Positions 55,977 to 64,000 of a stretch of DNA of 64,000 nucleotides are shown in pieces (the stretch's first letter is position 1; the number at the start of each line of letters is the position of its first letter). The notes below the pieces were generated by a model. That model searched no databases and was not told where the DNA came from. It saw only the letters and a program-made list of their open reading frames with translations. Origin of the DNA: Clostridium beijerinckii. GTDB taxonomy: Bacteria > Bacillota > Clostridia > Clostridiales > Clostridiaceae. The DNA is taken from NCBI RefSeq assembly GCF_018223745.1, contig NZ_CP073653.1, positions 322,501 to 386,500 of the forward strand, read 5' to 3'. Made by a program: the position numbers and the translations under genes.

Positions 55977-57326
55977 ATGAATAAAGGTATATCACTAGAC
56001 TTATCAAAAGTTTCTCCTTATTTAGAAGAAGCAGAACTTGAAAATATGGAAAGCATGGTTAAAGCTGTTCATGAAGATTTACACAATAAAACAGGCGCAG
56101 GTAATGATTTTTTAGGTTGGGTAGACCTTCCTGTAAATTATGATAAAGAAGAATTTGCAAGAATTAAAAAGGCAGCAGAAAAGATTAAATCAGACTCTGA
56201 TGTTTTAATAGTTATTGGAATAGGTGGATCATATCTTGGAGCTAGAGCAGCTATTGAAATGTTGACAAATAATTTCCATAATGTATTAGGAAGTGATAAG
56301 AGAAAAGTTCCACAAATATTTTTTGCTGGAAATAATATAAGTTCAACATATATGGCAGAACTTCTACAAGTAATTGAAGGAAAAGATGTAAGTTTAAATG
56401 TAATTTCAAAATCAGGTACAACTACAGAACCAGCAATTGCATTTAGAATTTTAAAATCATATTTAGAAAAGAAATATGGTGTAGAAGAAGCAAGAAAGAG
56501 AATATATGCAACAACTGATAAAGCTAGAGGTGCTTTAAAGACATTAGCTGATTCAGAAGGATATGAAACTTTTGTAGTTCCAGATGATGTTGGAGGAAGA
56601 TTTACAGTATTAACAGCGGTTGGATTATTGCCTATAGCTGCGGCTGGAATCGATATTGATGAAATGATGAAAGGTGCTGCAGATGCAAGAACAGCTTATT
56701 CAGTACCATCAATTAAAGAAAATGACGCTTATAAATATGCAGCAGCTAGAAATGCTTTATATAATAAAGGAGCATCAATTGAAGTATTAGTAAATTACGA
56801 ACCATCACTTCATTATTTCAACGAATGGTGGAAACAATTATACGGAGAATCAGAAGGTAAAGATCATAAAGGATTATTCCCAGCAGCAGTAGATTTTTCA
56901 ACAGATCTTCACTCAATGGGTCAATATATCCAAGATGGAAGAAGAATAATGTTTGAAACAGTTGTAAATATTGAAAAACCAAAATATGAAATAAATATAG
57001 AAGAAGCTGATAATGACTTAGATGGATTAAATTTCTTAGCTGGAAAGACCATGGATTTCGTTAATAAGAAAGCATTTGAAGGAACACTATTAGCTCACAA
57101 TGACGGTGGAGTTCCTAATATGGTATTAAGTGTACCAGAAATTTCAGCATATTATTTTGGATACATGGTTTATTTCTTTGAAAAGGCTTGTGGAATAAGT
57201 GGATATCTTTTAGCAATAAATCCATTTAATCAACCAGGTGTTGAAGCTTATAAAAAGAATATGTTTGCTTTACTAGGAAAGCCAGGATATGAAGATATGA
57301 AGGCTGAACTAGAAAAGAGACTTTAG
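55977..57326 (+). CDS. pgi: Glucose-6-phosphate isomerase
   Basis: The 449-residue enzyme has both SIS domains: [13 protein letters not shown] near residue 80, [25 protein letters not shown], and the C-terminal QPGVEAYK with catalytic Lys. It interconverts glucose-6-phosphate and fructose-6-phosphate. Placed right after the sorbitol operon, it can feed sorbitol-derived fructose-6-phosphate into the hexose pool, though it has its own promoter. GGAGGTAGG precedes the ATG. Confidence 0.97.
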   Translation: MNKGISLDLSKVSPYLEEAELENMESMVKAVHEDLHNKTGAGNDFLGWVDLPVNYDKEEFARIKKAAEKIKSDSDVLIVIGIGGSYLGARAAIEMLTNNFHNVLGSDKRKVPQIFFAGNNISSTYMAELLQVIEGKDVSLNVISKSGTTTEPAIAFRILKSYLEKKYGVEEARKRIYATTDKARGALKTLADSEGYETFVVPDDVGGRFTVLTAVGLLPIAAAGIDIDEMMKGAADARTAYSVPSIKENDAYKYAAARNALYNKGASIEVLVNYEPSLHYFNEWWKQLYGESEGKDHKGLFPAAVDFSTDLHSMGQYIQDGRRIMFETVVNIEKPKYEINIEEADNDLDGLNFLAGKTMDFVNKKAFEGTLLAHNDGGVPNMVLSVPEISAYYFGYMVYFFEKACGISGYLLAINPFNQPGVEAYKKNMFALLGKPGYEDMKAELEKRL

Positions 57327-57333
57327 TTTAATT

Positions 57334-57765
57334 ATGAAGATTATTATTGATGGAGATGCCTGTCCAGGCATCTCCATTATTGAAAAAGCGGCAAAAGAAC
57401 ACAATATTCCAGTGATAATTTATTGTGATATTCATCATTTTATACAGAGCAATTATTCTGTAGTTAAAGTTGTTGATAGTGGATTTCAAAGTGTAGATAT
57501 GTATGTAATGAATGAAACTAAAGAAGGTGACATAATTGTGTCTCAGGACTATGGTGTGGCTGCGATATGTCTATCTAAGAAAGCGAAAGTAATAAACCCT
57601 AAGGGATATATATATGATGAGAAAAACATAGATAGATTATTGGAAGAAAGACATATATCGCAGAAAATAAGAAGGAGTGGAGGAAAGACCTCTAACCCCA
57701 AAAAAAGAACTGACGAAGATAATATTAGACTGGAAAAAAACTTATTAAAACTTATAACTAGTTGA
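57334..57765 (+). CDS. YaiI/YqxD-family (UPF0178) protein
   Basis: The 143-residue protein has the family start MKIIIDGDACPGISIIEKAA, the middle VSQDYGVAAICLSKKA and a basic C-terminus with RSGGKTSNPKKRT. The fold is PIN-like with conserved Asp residues (Asp7, Asp9), so nuclease activity has been suggested for the family but is not established. It starts 7 bases after pgi stops, so it is cotranscribed. A terminator follows. Confidence 0.85.
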   Translation: MKIIIDGDACPGISIIEKAAKEHNIPVIIYCDIHHFIQSNYSVVKVVDSGFQSVDMYVMNETKEGDIIVSQDYGVAAICLSKKAKVINPKGYIYDEKNIDRLLEERHISQKIRRSGGKTSNPKKRTDEDNIRLEKNLLKLITS

Positions 57766-57771
57766 TAATTT

Positions 57772-57800
57772 TAGAAGCTTAGATAAGAGCTTCTATTTTT
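57772..57800 (+). terminator. Terminator after the YaiI-family gene
   Basis: An 8-bp stem (TAGAAGCT, 57772-57779, with 57788-57795) followed by TTTTTAT. Confidence 0.7.
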
Positions 57801-58016
57801 ATGCGGTAAAAAATTATAAATTTATATTTTGGATATTATTTTAAGTGTGACTGGAGGGTTTTGTTAAAAACAATCTTACTAATATATGAGTTTATATAAG
57901 CATTTATGATATAATCAAATAAAAAATAAACTGAAGTTATTTACAAAAAATGGTATAAATGTATAATATAATAATAAGGGTCATTTTGAGAATTGGTATG
58001 AGAGGAGTATGAATTT

Positions 58017-60422
58017 ATGGAGGAACTTCAGTTAAAGTATGTTGAGATAGCTTTTGATAAGCAAACACCGCAAAAAATTGGCACGGAGATAAATATATCT
58101 GGTAAAATAGATGGGGAAATAGAAAACTTAGAATATAAATTTATTGTTGGCAAAGGTGGGGTTTGGAATACTATACAAGAATTTTCAGAAAAAAATTATT
58201 GCATATGGAAGCCTAAAAGAGAAGGGGAGTATATGGTTATGGTACAAGCCAGAGAGAGGGATGGAAAAAAACCTTTAGACTATTTAGCCAAAGAGGACTA
58301 TTCTATAGTGACAGAGGAAGTGAGTAATACTGTGGATAAAGAGACTAGTATTCAATATGTTACTAATGATGAAGAAATTAAAAGCGCTTGCAATGATAAA
58401 GAAAGTAATTTGCTAGCGTCTGAAAAAGAAGATCCTATTTTATGCAATATTGAATTTAAAGAGGCAATGAATAGTATAGAAGACAATGTGGTGTTTCTTG
58501 AAGTTAAAGAAATTTCTAGAGCAGAAAAAGAAGTTGTAATATCAAATAGCTATGCTGGTGAAGAAATATCATCTTCTAATGATACCAAAGAAGTTGAAGA
58601 TATAGTAGATAATACTCAATATAATGAAGAGGTTTTAAATAAAATATTAATTGAAAACAATGCTCAAATAGAACCAAGTTTTATAAAAGATATCCGTATA
58701 GATAAAGAGGAAATAAAAGTTGGAGAAAAATGTTGTGTTGAGGTAAAGACAGATGATGAGAATGTATATTTATATAGATATTATATAAAAAAGAATAATG
58801 AATGGGATATAATTAAGGATTATGATAAAAGTAATATTTTAAAATATACAGCAAACGAGTCTGGAAATAAAGAATTTTTAATTCAGTGTAAAAGAATGGA
58901 TTCCACTGAAACCTTTGAAGACCATAGAATTATCACACTAAAAGTAAGAGAAATTGATAAAGTAGAAATAACCAATTTTAAATGTTTAAATAACTCATTA
59001 ATAGCTGGAGAAAAGCTTGGTTTTATAGTAGAAACAAATATTGAAGAATCTGTTAGTAATGAAGATATCGTATTACTATATAAATTTTATAAAATATATA
59101 AAGATGGAAAATCAATTTGTATACAAGATTATTCAACCAAAAATAATGTGTATTATAAGGAAACAGAAGCGGGTAGCTACAGAATTTTATGTCTTGTAAA
59201 AAGTATATTTTCAAATAAAGAATATGATGATAGAGCTATTTTGGTATACGGTGTTAAACCATATAAAACGATTAAGATTAATAATTTTGTAGCTGATTCG
59301 AATTCTCCTAATATAAGTGGAAGTAGTATAAAGTTTGCTTCAGAAATAGAAGGTGGAAACAAAGTTATATATAGATATCAGGTTAATGGACCCATTAAAG
59401 AGGACACAGGCTTTATAGAAAAGAGTGAATTTGTATGGAAACCATCTGAAGCTGGAGAATATGACATTATACTTTATGTTAAGGATATTACTTATAAAGG
59501 TGAATATGAGGATTTAAAAAGAATTACATTTAATATAGAGAAAAAGAGTGAAAAGCCAGTAAAGATTTTAGATATTGTAGTTGATAAAGAAAAGAAGATT
59601 ATTGTTGGGGAGCCAGTTGGTATAACGGTGAATGCTGAAGGTGGAGTAAAGCTCCAATATGCATTCACAATTAGAAAGGATGGAAGAAGGTTAGAGGGAG
59701 TAGATTATAATAAATCTAACTGGATAAATTTTATTCCTAACCAGGCAGGAGAGTATGAAGTAGAAATAAGACTTAAGGATAAGTACTCAGATAAATCTTA
59801 TGATGCCCAAACAGTTATATATTTGAAGGCACTAGAATATCTACCGGGTGAAATAGATTATATAATATTACCTTATAAGGAAACACATTTGATTGGGGAA
59901 GCTGTGGAGTTTGAATGCATTGTTCAAAATACACAGAATACTCTATTGAAATATGAAACTAAAATTAATGGACATTCTATTGAGAAAACAGAGTTCTCAA
60001 AAAATAAAAAGTTGAGATTTATACCTAAAACTGCTGGTAAATACACTATAGAAGTTTATGCTAAGAATGTTAGATGTACTAGTGAGTATGATTCTAAGAA
60101 GCAGATAAACTTGTATGTAAGTGAGGCGTCCCCTGTAATAGAAACTAATATAATAGCAAATACACTAGAAGGCCATGTAAATGAGGAGCTTACATTTGAA
60201 GCTATAAGCAGAGGAGGGAAAAATGTTTGCTATGAATTTTATTTAATGGAGAATAATGAGTGGAGAAAGGTGCAAGCATATAGTAGAAAGCATTATTATA
60301 GTTTTATGCCGTTTACTCAAGGGAAATATAAAATTTTAGCTTTAGCCAAAAGTTATTATAAAAAAGTTAGTTATGAGGATTATGCTGAAGTAACATTTTA
60401 TGTTAAAGGTTTAAAAGGATAA
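58017..60422 (+). CDS. Large protein with seven triple-tyrosine (Y_Y_Y) repeats
   Basis: The 801-residue product is built of about seven beta-sandwich units of roughly 95-100 residues. They lie at about residues 1-98, 216-312, 313-415, 416-508, 509-603, 604-700 and 701-801. Units share a phrase like LYRYYIKKNNEW, then W or Y plus KP or TA, then GEYDIILYVKD and YEDLKRITF. Between units 1 and 2 is an acidic Ser/Asp/Glu-rich linker (about 98-215). This pattern matches the triple-tyrosine motif family of clostridia. There is no signal peptide or catalytic motif, so it is probably a binding scaffold. A lytic transglycosylase gene follows 46 bases later. Confidence 0.75.
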   Translation: MEELQLKYVEIAFDKQTPQKIGTEINISGKIDGEIENLEYKFIVGKGGVWNTIQEFSEKNYCIWKPKREGEYMVMVQARERDGKKPLDYLAKEDYSIVTEEVSNTVDKETSIQYVTNDEEIKSACNDKESNLLASEKEDPILCNIEFKEAMNSIEDNVVFLEVKEISRAEKEVVISNSYAGEEISSSNDTKEVEDIVDNTQYNEEVLNKILIENNAQIEPSFIKDIRIDKEEIKVGEKCCVEVKTDDENVYLYRYYIKKNNEWDIIKDYDKSNILKYTANESGNKEFLIQCKRMDSTETFEDHRIITLKVREIDKVEITNFKCLNNSLIAGEKLGFIVETNIEESVSNEDIVLLYKFYKIYKDGKSICIQDYSTKNNVYYKETEAGSYRILCLVKSIFSNKEYDDRAILVYGVKPYKTIKINNFVADSNSPNISGSSIKFASEIEGGNKVIYRYQVNGPIKEDTGFIEKSEFVWKPSEAGEYDIILYVKDITYKGEYEDLKRITFNIEKKSEKPVKILDIVVDKEKKIIVGEPVGITVNAEGGVKLQYAFTIRKDGRRLEGVDYNKSNWINFIPNQAGEYEVEIRLKDKYSDKSYDAQTVIYLKALEYLPGEIDYIILPYKETHLIGEAVEFECIVQNTQNTLLKYETKINGHSIEKTEFSKNKKLRFIPKTAGKYTIEVYAKNVRCTSEYDSKKQINLYVSEASPVIETNIIANTLEGHVNEELTFEAISRGGKNVCYEFYLMENNEWRKVQAYSRKHYYSFMPFTQGKYKILALAKSYYKKVSYEDYAEVTFYVKGLKG

Positions 60423-60468
60423 CTCGAAAATAAACATAGGATAAATTTTAGAGAAAGGTTGTTTAAGT

Positions 60469-61281
60469 ATGGCGATAGACGGTTTAGATAAAATGTCAAA
60501 TGAGCAATTATTAGCAATGAATATGCTAAGCAATGGACAAGTAACAAATGATTCAGATTCTGATTCTAGCAATAGTACGAGTGGTGAAAAAGATTTAGCA
60601 TTTCAGCTAGTTATGAAAAATCTTTTGGAATCATCAAAAAAATCTAAAGAAAATGGTAATGCTGAATCAAATGGGAATACAAAGGAAGTAAAAAGTGAAA
60701 CAACCAACAGTGAGAAAGTAAATTCAAAAGAGAATATAAATTTAAATAATGCAGCTAGAGTAGGACAAACATATGTAACAGGACAAAACTTAGAGGAAAT
60801 ACCAATGGTTTTAACTAATAATTATATAGGTTTTACAAGAAATTCTGAATCTGCATTATCTAATAAAAGTGGAGTTGATATTAAGAAAATATATTCGGCT
60901 GTAGATGATGCAGCTAAAAAATATGGAGTAGATCCTAATCTAATATTAGCTGTAATTAAGCAGGAGTCTGATTTTGATCCTAATTCAACATCTGGTGTCG
61001 GAGCTGCTGGATTAATGCAGATAATGCCAGAAAATTTTTCACATTTAGGGATAACTGATGGATATGATGTTGAGCAAAATGTTAGCGGTGGAACTAAGTT
61101 ACTTAAAGAATATTTAGATAAATACAATGGAAGTTCAGAGTTGGCTCTTATGGCATACAATGGAGGGCCTGGAACTATGCAAAGAAGAGGCGTATCATCA
61201 GCTTCTGACTTATATAAAATGCCACAAGAAACTCAGAACTATGTTCCGAAGGTAATGGGGTACTATAGAAATGGAATCTAG
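60469..61281 (+). CDS. Lytic transglycosylase, SLT domain
   Basis: The 270-residue product has a low-complexity Ser/Asn/Lys-rich N-terminal half (about 1-135). A C-terminal SLT domain follows with catalytic Glu166 in IKQESDFDP, then GAAGLMQIMP, ALMAYNGGPG and QNYVPKVMGY. It cleaves peptidoglycan glycan strands to anhydro-muropeptides. There is no signal peptide, so export would need another route, or the N-terminal half serves as an export or assembly signal as in flagellar or phage proteins. It is cotranscribed with the repeat protein before it. Confidence 0.85.
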   Translation: MAIDGLDKMSNEQLLAMNMLSNGQVTNDSDSDSSNSTSGEKDLAFQLVMKNLLESSKKSKENGNAESNGNTKEVKSETTNSEKVNSKENINLNNAARVGQTYVTGQNLEEIPMVLTNNYIGFTRNSESALSNKSGVDIKKIYSAVDDAAKKYGVDPNLILAVIKQESDFDPNSTSGVGAAGLMQIMPENFSHLGITDGYDVEQNVSGGTKLLKEYLDKYNGSSELALMAYNGGPGTMQRRGVSSASDLYKMPQETQNYVPKVMGYYRNGI

Positions 61282-61333
61282 GATGTTTTACATTCTAGAT
61301 TTTTTAAGGAATAAAATAATTATAATCATATAA

Positions 61334-61388
61334 AAACTGCATCAAAAAAACCATCAGTAACATTTAGATGACTTTTTTCATGCAGTTT
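61334..61388 (+). terminator. Terminator after the transglycosylase gene
   Basis: AAACTGCAT (61334-61342) pairs with ATGCAGTTT (61380-61388); the inner A-rich and T-rich stretches extend the stem. Followed by CTTTGCTG. Confidence 0.6.
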
Positions 61389-61497
61389 CTTTGCTGTTTG
61401 TTAATATTGTTAACAATATGTACATTTTTAAGTTAAATTTATTTTGTTATCGTATTCAAATGTTAGGTAAATGTTTTCAAAAGACCATAATAAAAAA

Positions 61498-61546
61498 CGC
61501 AACCCTTGGGGCTAGGTTGCGCTTTAGCAATAAGCAATAAGCAATA
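61498..61546 (+). repeat. GC-rich hairpin followed by three tandem AGCAATA copies
   Basis: CGCAACC (61498-61504) and GGTTGCG (61515-61521) form a 7-bp hairpin, then CTTT. Three exact 7-bp repeats AGCAATA follow at 61526-61546. The first part could be a terminator; the tandem copies have no known role. Confidence 0.45.
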
Positions 61547-61692
61547 AATAAAAAGGGGGCTATATATTCCTTTTATTTATCCTTGCAAGAATATTATAGG
61601 GTATTATTATTAATAATGCAAGTGATTTAATAAAAAATGTGAATATTTTTGAAAGAAATGAATTATTTTATTGCAAAATTATTTAATATTCG

Positions 61693-62418
61693 TTAATAGC
61701 TCTTTAAAAGGCTTAATTCTTCATCTGTTAATTCTCTATATTCGCCTTCTTCTAAATCTGGATCTAATAATAACCCACCGAACTCTTCTCGTTTAAGATA
61801 AGTTACCTTTTTCCCAACCGCTTCAAACATTCTTTTTACTTGGTGGAATTTACCTTCTTGAATTGTAAGTCTTATTTCGGATCCATCGTTATTGCTCGAT
61901 AATATCTCAAGCTTAGCTTCTAAACATTTGTACCCATCATCTAAGGTAATTCCATCCTTAAAAGCTTTTATATCTTTTTCATCAACGCTTTTATCTATTT
62001 CAGCATAATATACTTTATCGACATGCCATTTAGGTGAAATCAATCTATGGTTTAATTCACCATCATTGGTTAATAACAATAATCCAACAGTATCTTTATC
62101 TAATCTACCAATAGGAAATGGGTCAAAAACCTGATGTTCTAGGTTTAATAAATCAATAACGGTTTCATCTCTATTATCATGGGTAGCTGATATAACTCCA
62201 TCTGGTTTATTCATCATTAGATATATGTATTTACGATATAGTACCTCTTCGCCATTAATTTTTATAACAGATTTTTCAGGATCAACAAGCATGGCACTAT
62301 CTTTTACTATTAGACCATCAACTTCTATAATTCCTTTTTTGGCAAAAGATTTAACATCTTTTCTGCTTCCGTATCCTAAATTAGAAATTATTTTATCTAA
62401 TCTTTCCAAATTATTCAC
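61693..62418 (-). CDS. rsuA: 16S rRNA pseudouridine synthase, RsuA family
   Basis: The 241-residue protein has an N-terminal S4 RNA-binding domain (RLDKIISNLGYGSRKDVKSFAKKG) and the pseudouridine synthase domain with catalytic Asp in GRLDKDTVGLLLLTNDG. Then come VYYAEID and EGKFHQVKRMFEAVGKKV. It converts a uridine of small-subunit rRNA (U516 in E. coli numbering) to pseudouridine. It is a lone minus-strand gene. Confidence 0.9.
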   Translation of the reverse strand: MNNLERLDKIISNLGYGSRKDVKSFAKKGIIEVDGLIVKDSAMLVDPEKSVIKINGEEVLYRKYIYLMMNKPDGVISATHDNRDETVIDLLNLEHQVFDPFPIGRLDKDTVGLLLLTNDGELNHRLISPKWHVDKVYYAEIDKSVDEKDIKAFKDGITLDDGYKCLEAKLEILSSNNDGSEIRLTIQEGKFHQVKRMFEAVGKKVTYLKREEFGGLLLDPDLEEGEYRELTDEELSLLKSY

Positions 62419-62568
62419 TCCAATCGTTTGTTTGCTTTAATTTATACATTGATTTATTGTACCATAATAATAAATATCTTAACACATGGATATATAACTT
62501 GTAATTTATCTACTTCATTTTTATTTTTAATAAAATTAGTAGGATTTATACAAATTATAATATTTATA

Positions 62569-62617
62569 AAAGAAAACCATACATAAATGAAATTATTTCA
62601 TATGCATGGTTTTCTTT
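62569..62617 (-). terminator. Terminator of the nitroreductase gene
   Basis: Perfect 12-bp arms (AAAGAAAACCAT, 62569-62580, and complement, 62606-62617). On the minus strand the stem is followed by TTATAAATA, 8 bases after the stop region. Confidence 0.75.
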
Positions 62618-62625
62618 CAATGGAT

Positions 62626-63291
62626 TTATATCCACTGTACAATAGAATTTAATGGCTGCCTTGTTTTTTCATGTGGTTCTTTAGTGCGGTATCCAAAGCT
62701 AGCCATAACTGAAACACCAAAGTGTTCAGTATCTAAAATACCTTCATTCTTAAGAATTTCTTCAACTTTTTCAATATTAAATCCTTCAATTGGGCATGAA
62801 TCAATTTGTAAGAAAGCTGCAACAGTTAGCATGTTTGCTAGAGCAATGTAAGTTTGTTTACTTGCCCAGTCAAAAATTGTACGGTCACTTTCAAGTAAAT
62901 TGAAATCATTCTTCTCAAAGCTTTCAAAAGCCGATTTTCTTTGATTGGCTACATCTTCAGGAAGATTTTGAACTTCAGACATAATTTTAGTTATATATTC
63001 AGAATTATAAATTGTATCAACTTTTTTACGAGCAAGAAGAATTACAAAGTGACTAGCTCCATTAAAGCTATTCTGAGCTCCCCAAGATACAGGAAATAAA
63101 TTTTCTTTAAGAGATTTATTTTGAATGACAAGGAACTTCCAAGGTTCAAAACCGAATGAACTTGGAGAAAGGCGCCCAGCTTCTAATATAGTATTAAAAT
63201 CTTCTTCAGATACTGTTTTTGTGGGGTCGAATTGCTTACAAGCATGACGAAATTGAAATGCATCTATAATTTCTTTATTTTTGTTATTCAT
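62626..63291 (-). CDS. NAD(P)H nitroreductase, NfsB-like
   Basis: The 221-residue flavoprotein has the FMN-binding start FRHACKQFDP, LSPSSFGFEPWKFLVIQ, and the late segment LQIDSCPIEGFN with VSVMASFGYR. It reduces nitroaromatics or quinones with NAD(P)H. The gene is divergent from an HxlR regulator, and both promoters share a repeated box, so it is probably induced by electrophiles or disulfide stress. AGAGGTGA lies before the ATG. Confidence 0.88.
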   Translation of the reverse strand: MNNKNKEIIDAFQFRHACKQFDPTKTVSEEDFNTILEAGRLSPSSFGFEPWKFLVIQNKSLKENLFPVSWGAQNSFNGASHFVILLARKKVDTIYNSEYITKIMSEVQNLPEDVANQRKSAFESFEKNDFNLLESDRTIFDWASKQTYIALANMLTVAAFLQIDSCPIEGFNIEKVEEILKNEGILDTEHFGVSVMASFGYRTKEPHEKTRQPLNSIVQWI

Positions 63292-63304
63292 TTAAAAATC
63301 ACCT

Positions 63305-63398
63305 CTTATCTAAGTATAAGTTAAGTCTAACACACTTGGATACTTCATTGAAGTACGCACAAATTTGATATATAATATAAATGAACTTACCTAAGTAT
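63305..63398. promoter_or_regulatory. Two operator copies between nitroreductase and HxlR genes
   Basis: CTTATCTAAGTAT (63305-63317) and CTTACCTAAGTAT (63386-63398) differ at one base. The first continues into ATAAG to make a short dyad. One copy lies close to each divergent gene, as expected for a shared regulator. Confidence 0.6.
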
Positions 63399-63425
63399 CT
63401 ATTTTATACTAAAGGAGCGAAAAGT

Positions 63426-63770
63426 ATGCATGAACAAGTTATATATCCAGATTGTCCTAACCATCCATGCCCAGTAGAGACAACACTAAATATAATTAGT
63501 GGTAAGTGGAAGGGGATTATTTTATATCGTTTATTAGGTGGCAAGAAACGATTTAATGAATTAAAGAAATTGATTCCAAATGTTACACACAGAACATTAA
63601 CACTTCAATTGCGTGAACTTGAAAGAGATAAAATATTAAAACGTACAGTTTATGCGGAAGTTCCTCCAAGAGTCGAATATGAGTTGACGGTTCTTGGCCA
63701 GTCTATGTCACCGATAATTAAATCTATGTATGATTGGGGGCTGAATTATCAATCGGAATTAAGGTCTTGA
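63426..63770 (+). CDS. HxlR-family regulator with N-terminal cysteines
   Basis: ATG 63426 follows AAAGGAG; an ATG at 63381 lies before that site. The 114-residue winged-helix protein has Cys10 and Cys15 in PDCPNHPCP, then ISGKWKGIILYRLLGGKKRFNEL in two overlapping motifs, and THRTLTLQLRELE. It resembles YodB/HypR, thiol-based sensors of quinones, diamide or hypochlorite that control nitroreductases and FMN enzymes. The divergent nitroreductase is its likely target. Confidence 0.85.
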   Translation: MHEQVIYPDCPNHPCPVETTLNIISGKWKGIILYRLLGGKKRFNELKKLIPNVTHRTLTLQLRELERDKILKRTVYAEVPPRVEYELTVLGQSMSPIIKSMYDWGLNYQSELRS

Positions 63771-63844
63771 AAAAAGAAATTAGATATTTAATTAGCGTTT
63801 TAATGAGAATAAAAATTTAAATCTATAATAAAATAAAAAAAGCA

Positions 63845-63892
63845 TTGACAAAAAAATATAAGGATTCTATAATTAATTCGTACCCGAACGAA
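63845..63892 (+). promoter_or_regulatory. Consensus promoter with dyad operator
   Basis: TTGACA (63845-63850), 17 bases and TATAAT (63868-63873) are a perfect vegetative promoter. The dyad TTCGT-N6-ACGAA (63877-63892) sits on the expected start site and its CG content stands out locally. Autorepression by the MarR-like product is likely. Confidence 0.75.
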
Positions 63893-63905
63893 CGAGGTGG
63901 TAAAA

Positions 63906-64000
63906 ATGAAAAACAAATGTATCGTTGGAAGAATGAGTATAATTGTTGAAGCATCCAACAAATTTTTGACAAAAAAAATAAAGGATGAGCGACTACCTAT
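63906..64000 (+). CDS. MarR-like regulator (partial, cut by window end)
   Basis: The frame is open for 31 codons from ATG 63906, after GAGGTGG, to the window edge. The product begins MKNKCIVGRMSIIVEASNKF and continues with LTKKIKDERLP, which looks like the first helix of MarR-family repressors (GR-x-x-x-I, then a helix ending K-L/I-K-D). Strong promoter and operator precede it. Too little is present to be certain of the family. Confidence 0.5.
   Translation, partial: MKNKCIVGRMSIIVEASNKFLTKKIKDERLP

Noticed and set aside
61526-61546. CRISPR array or iteron
   Set aside because: Only three directly abutting 7-bp copies without spacers; no other array-like repeat is visible in the window.

Overview
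The window reads as a chromosomal segment of a solvent- or butyrate-forming Clostridium, most likely Clostridium beijerinckii or a close relative. The evidence is very AT-rich DNA, strong AGGAGG ribosome binding sites, a rex / crt-bcd-etfB-etfA-hbd butyryl-CoA locus, an [FeFe] hydrogenase, and a sorbitol operon in the order gutR-gutM-gutA1-gutA2-aldolase-gutB-gutD. The species assignment is an inference; no rRNA or tRNA gene is visible. Both ends cut genes: a membrane glycosyltransferase on the left (minus strand) and a MarR-type regulator on the right.

Region 1 (about 1.4-12.3 kb) is accessory. An IS4-type transposase remnant precedes a natural-product (RiPP) cassette: ABC exporter, 58-residue Cys-containing precursor, SPASM radical SAM maturase, a maturation protein of unknown function, a degenerate acyl-carrier-like protein, and a subtilisin-like protease fused to a second copy of the maturation-protein domain. 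After it come a secreted papain-like hydrolase, a secreted propeller-like protein and a small membrane protein. A complete IS982 element with target duplication closes the region. The cassette resembles the clostridial CLI_3235-type peptide systems; the domain duplication, the missing carrier serine and the unknown product make it the most interesting part of the window.

Region 2 (12.4-32 kb) holds a Ca-type P-ATPase (minus strand) with an unusual palindromic upstream element, a chemoreceptor, a patatin, and an electron-bifurcating lactate dehydrogenase operon (lctBCD) with its FadR-type regulator, promoter and operator. Next are an ECF sigma/anti-sigma pair and a glycyl radical enzyme, activase and fructose-6-phosphate-aldolase-like set resembling the ybiW/ybiY/fsaA locus. 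Mannose-1-phosphate guanylyltransferase and a phospholipase-C-like protein follow.

Region 3 (32-48.3 kb) is core metabolism: rex, crt-bcd-etfBA-hbd, ogg, an [FeFe] hydrogenase, groESL behind a CIRCE element, an orphan prepilin, guaB behind a guanine riboswitch, and guaA. Rex boxes lie before both crt and the hydrogenase, so NADH level would control butyryl-CoA formation and H2 formation together.

Region 4 (48.6-64 kb) has a Cys-capped Gly/Tyr-repeat small protein and the sorbitol PTS operon, which contains a second aldolase paralog. Then come pgi, a YaiI-family protein, a seven-repeat triple-tyrosine protein with a lytic transglycosylase, rsuA, and a nitroreductase divergent from an HxlR regulator with N-terminal cysteines. 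Sorbitol-6-phosphate dehydrogenase yields fructose-6-phosphate, which pgi next door interconverts with glucose-6-phosphate.
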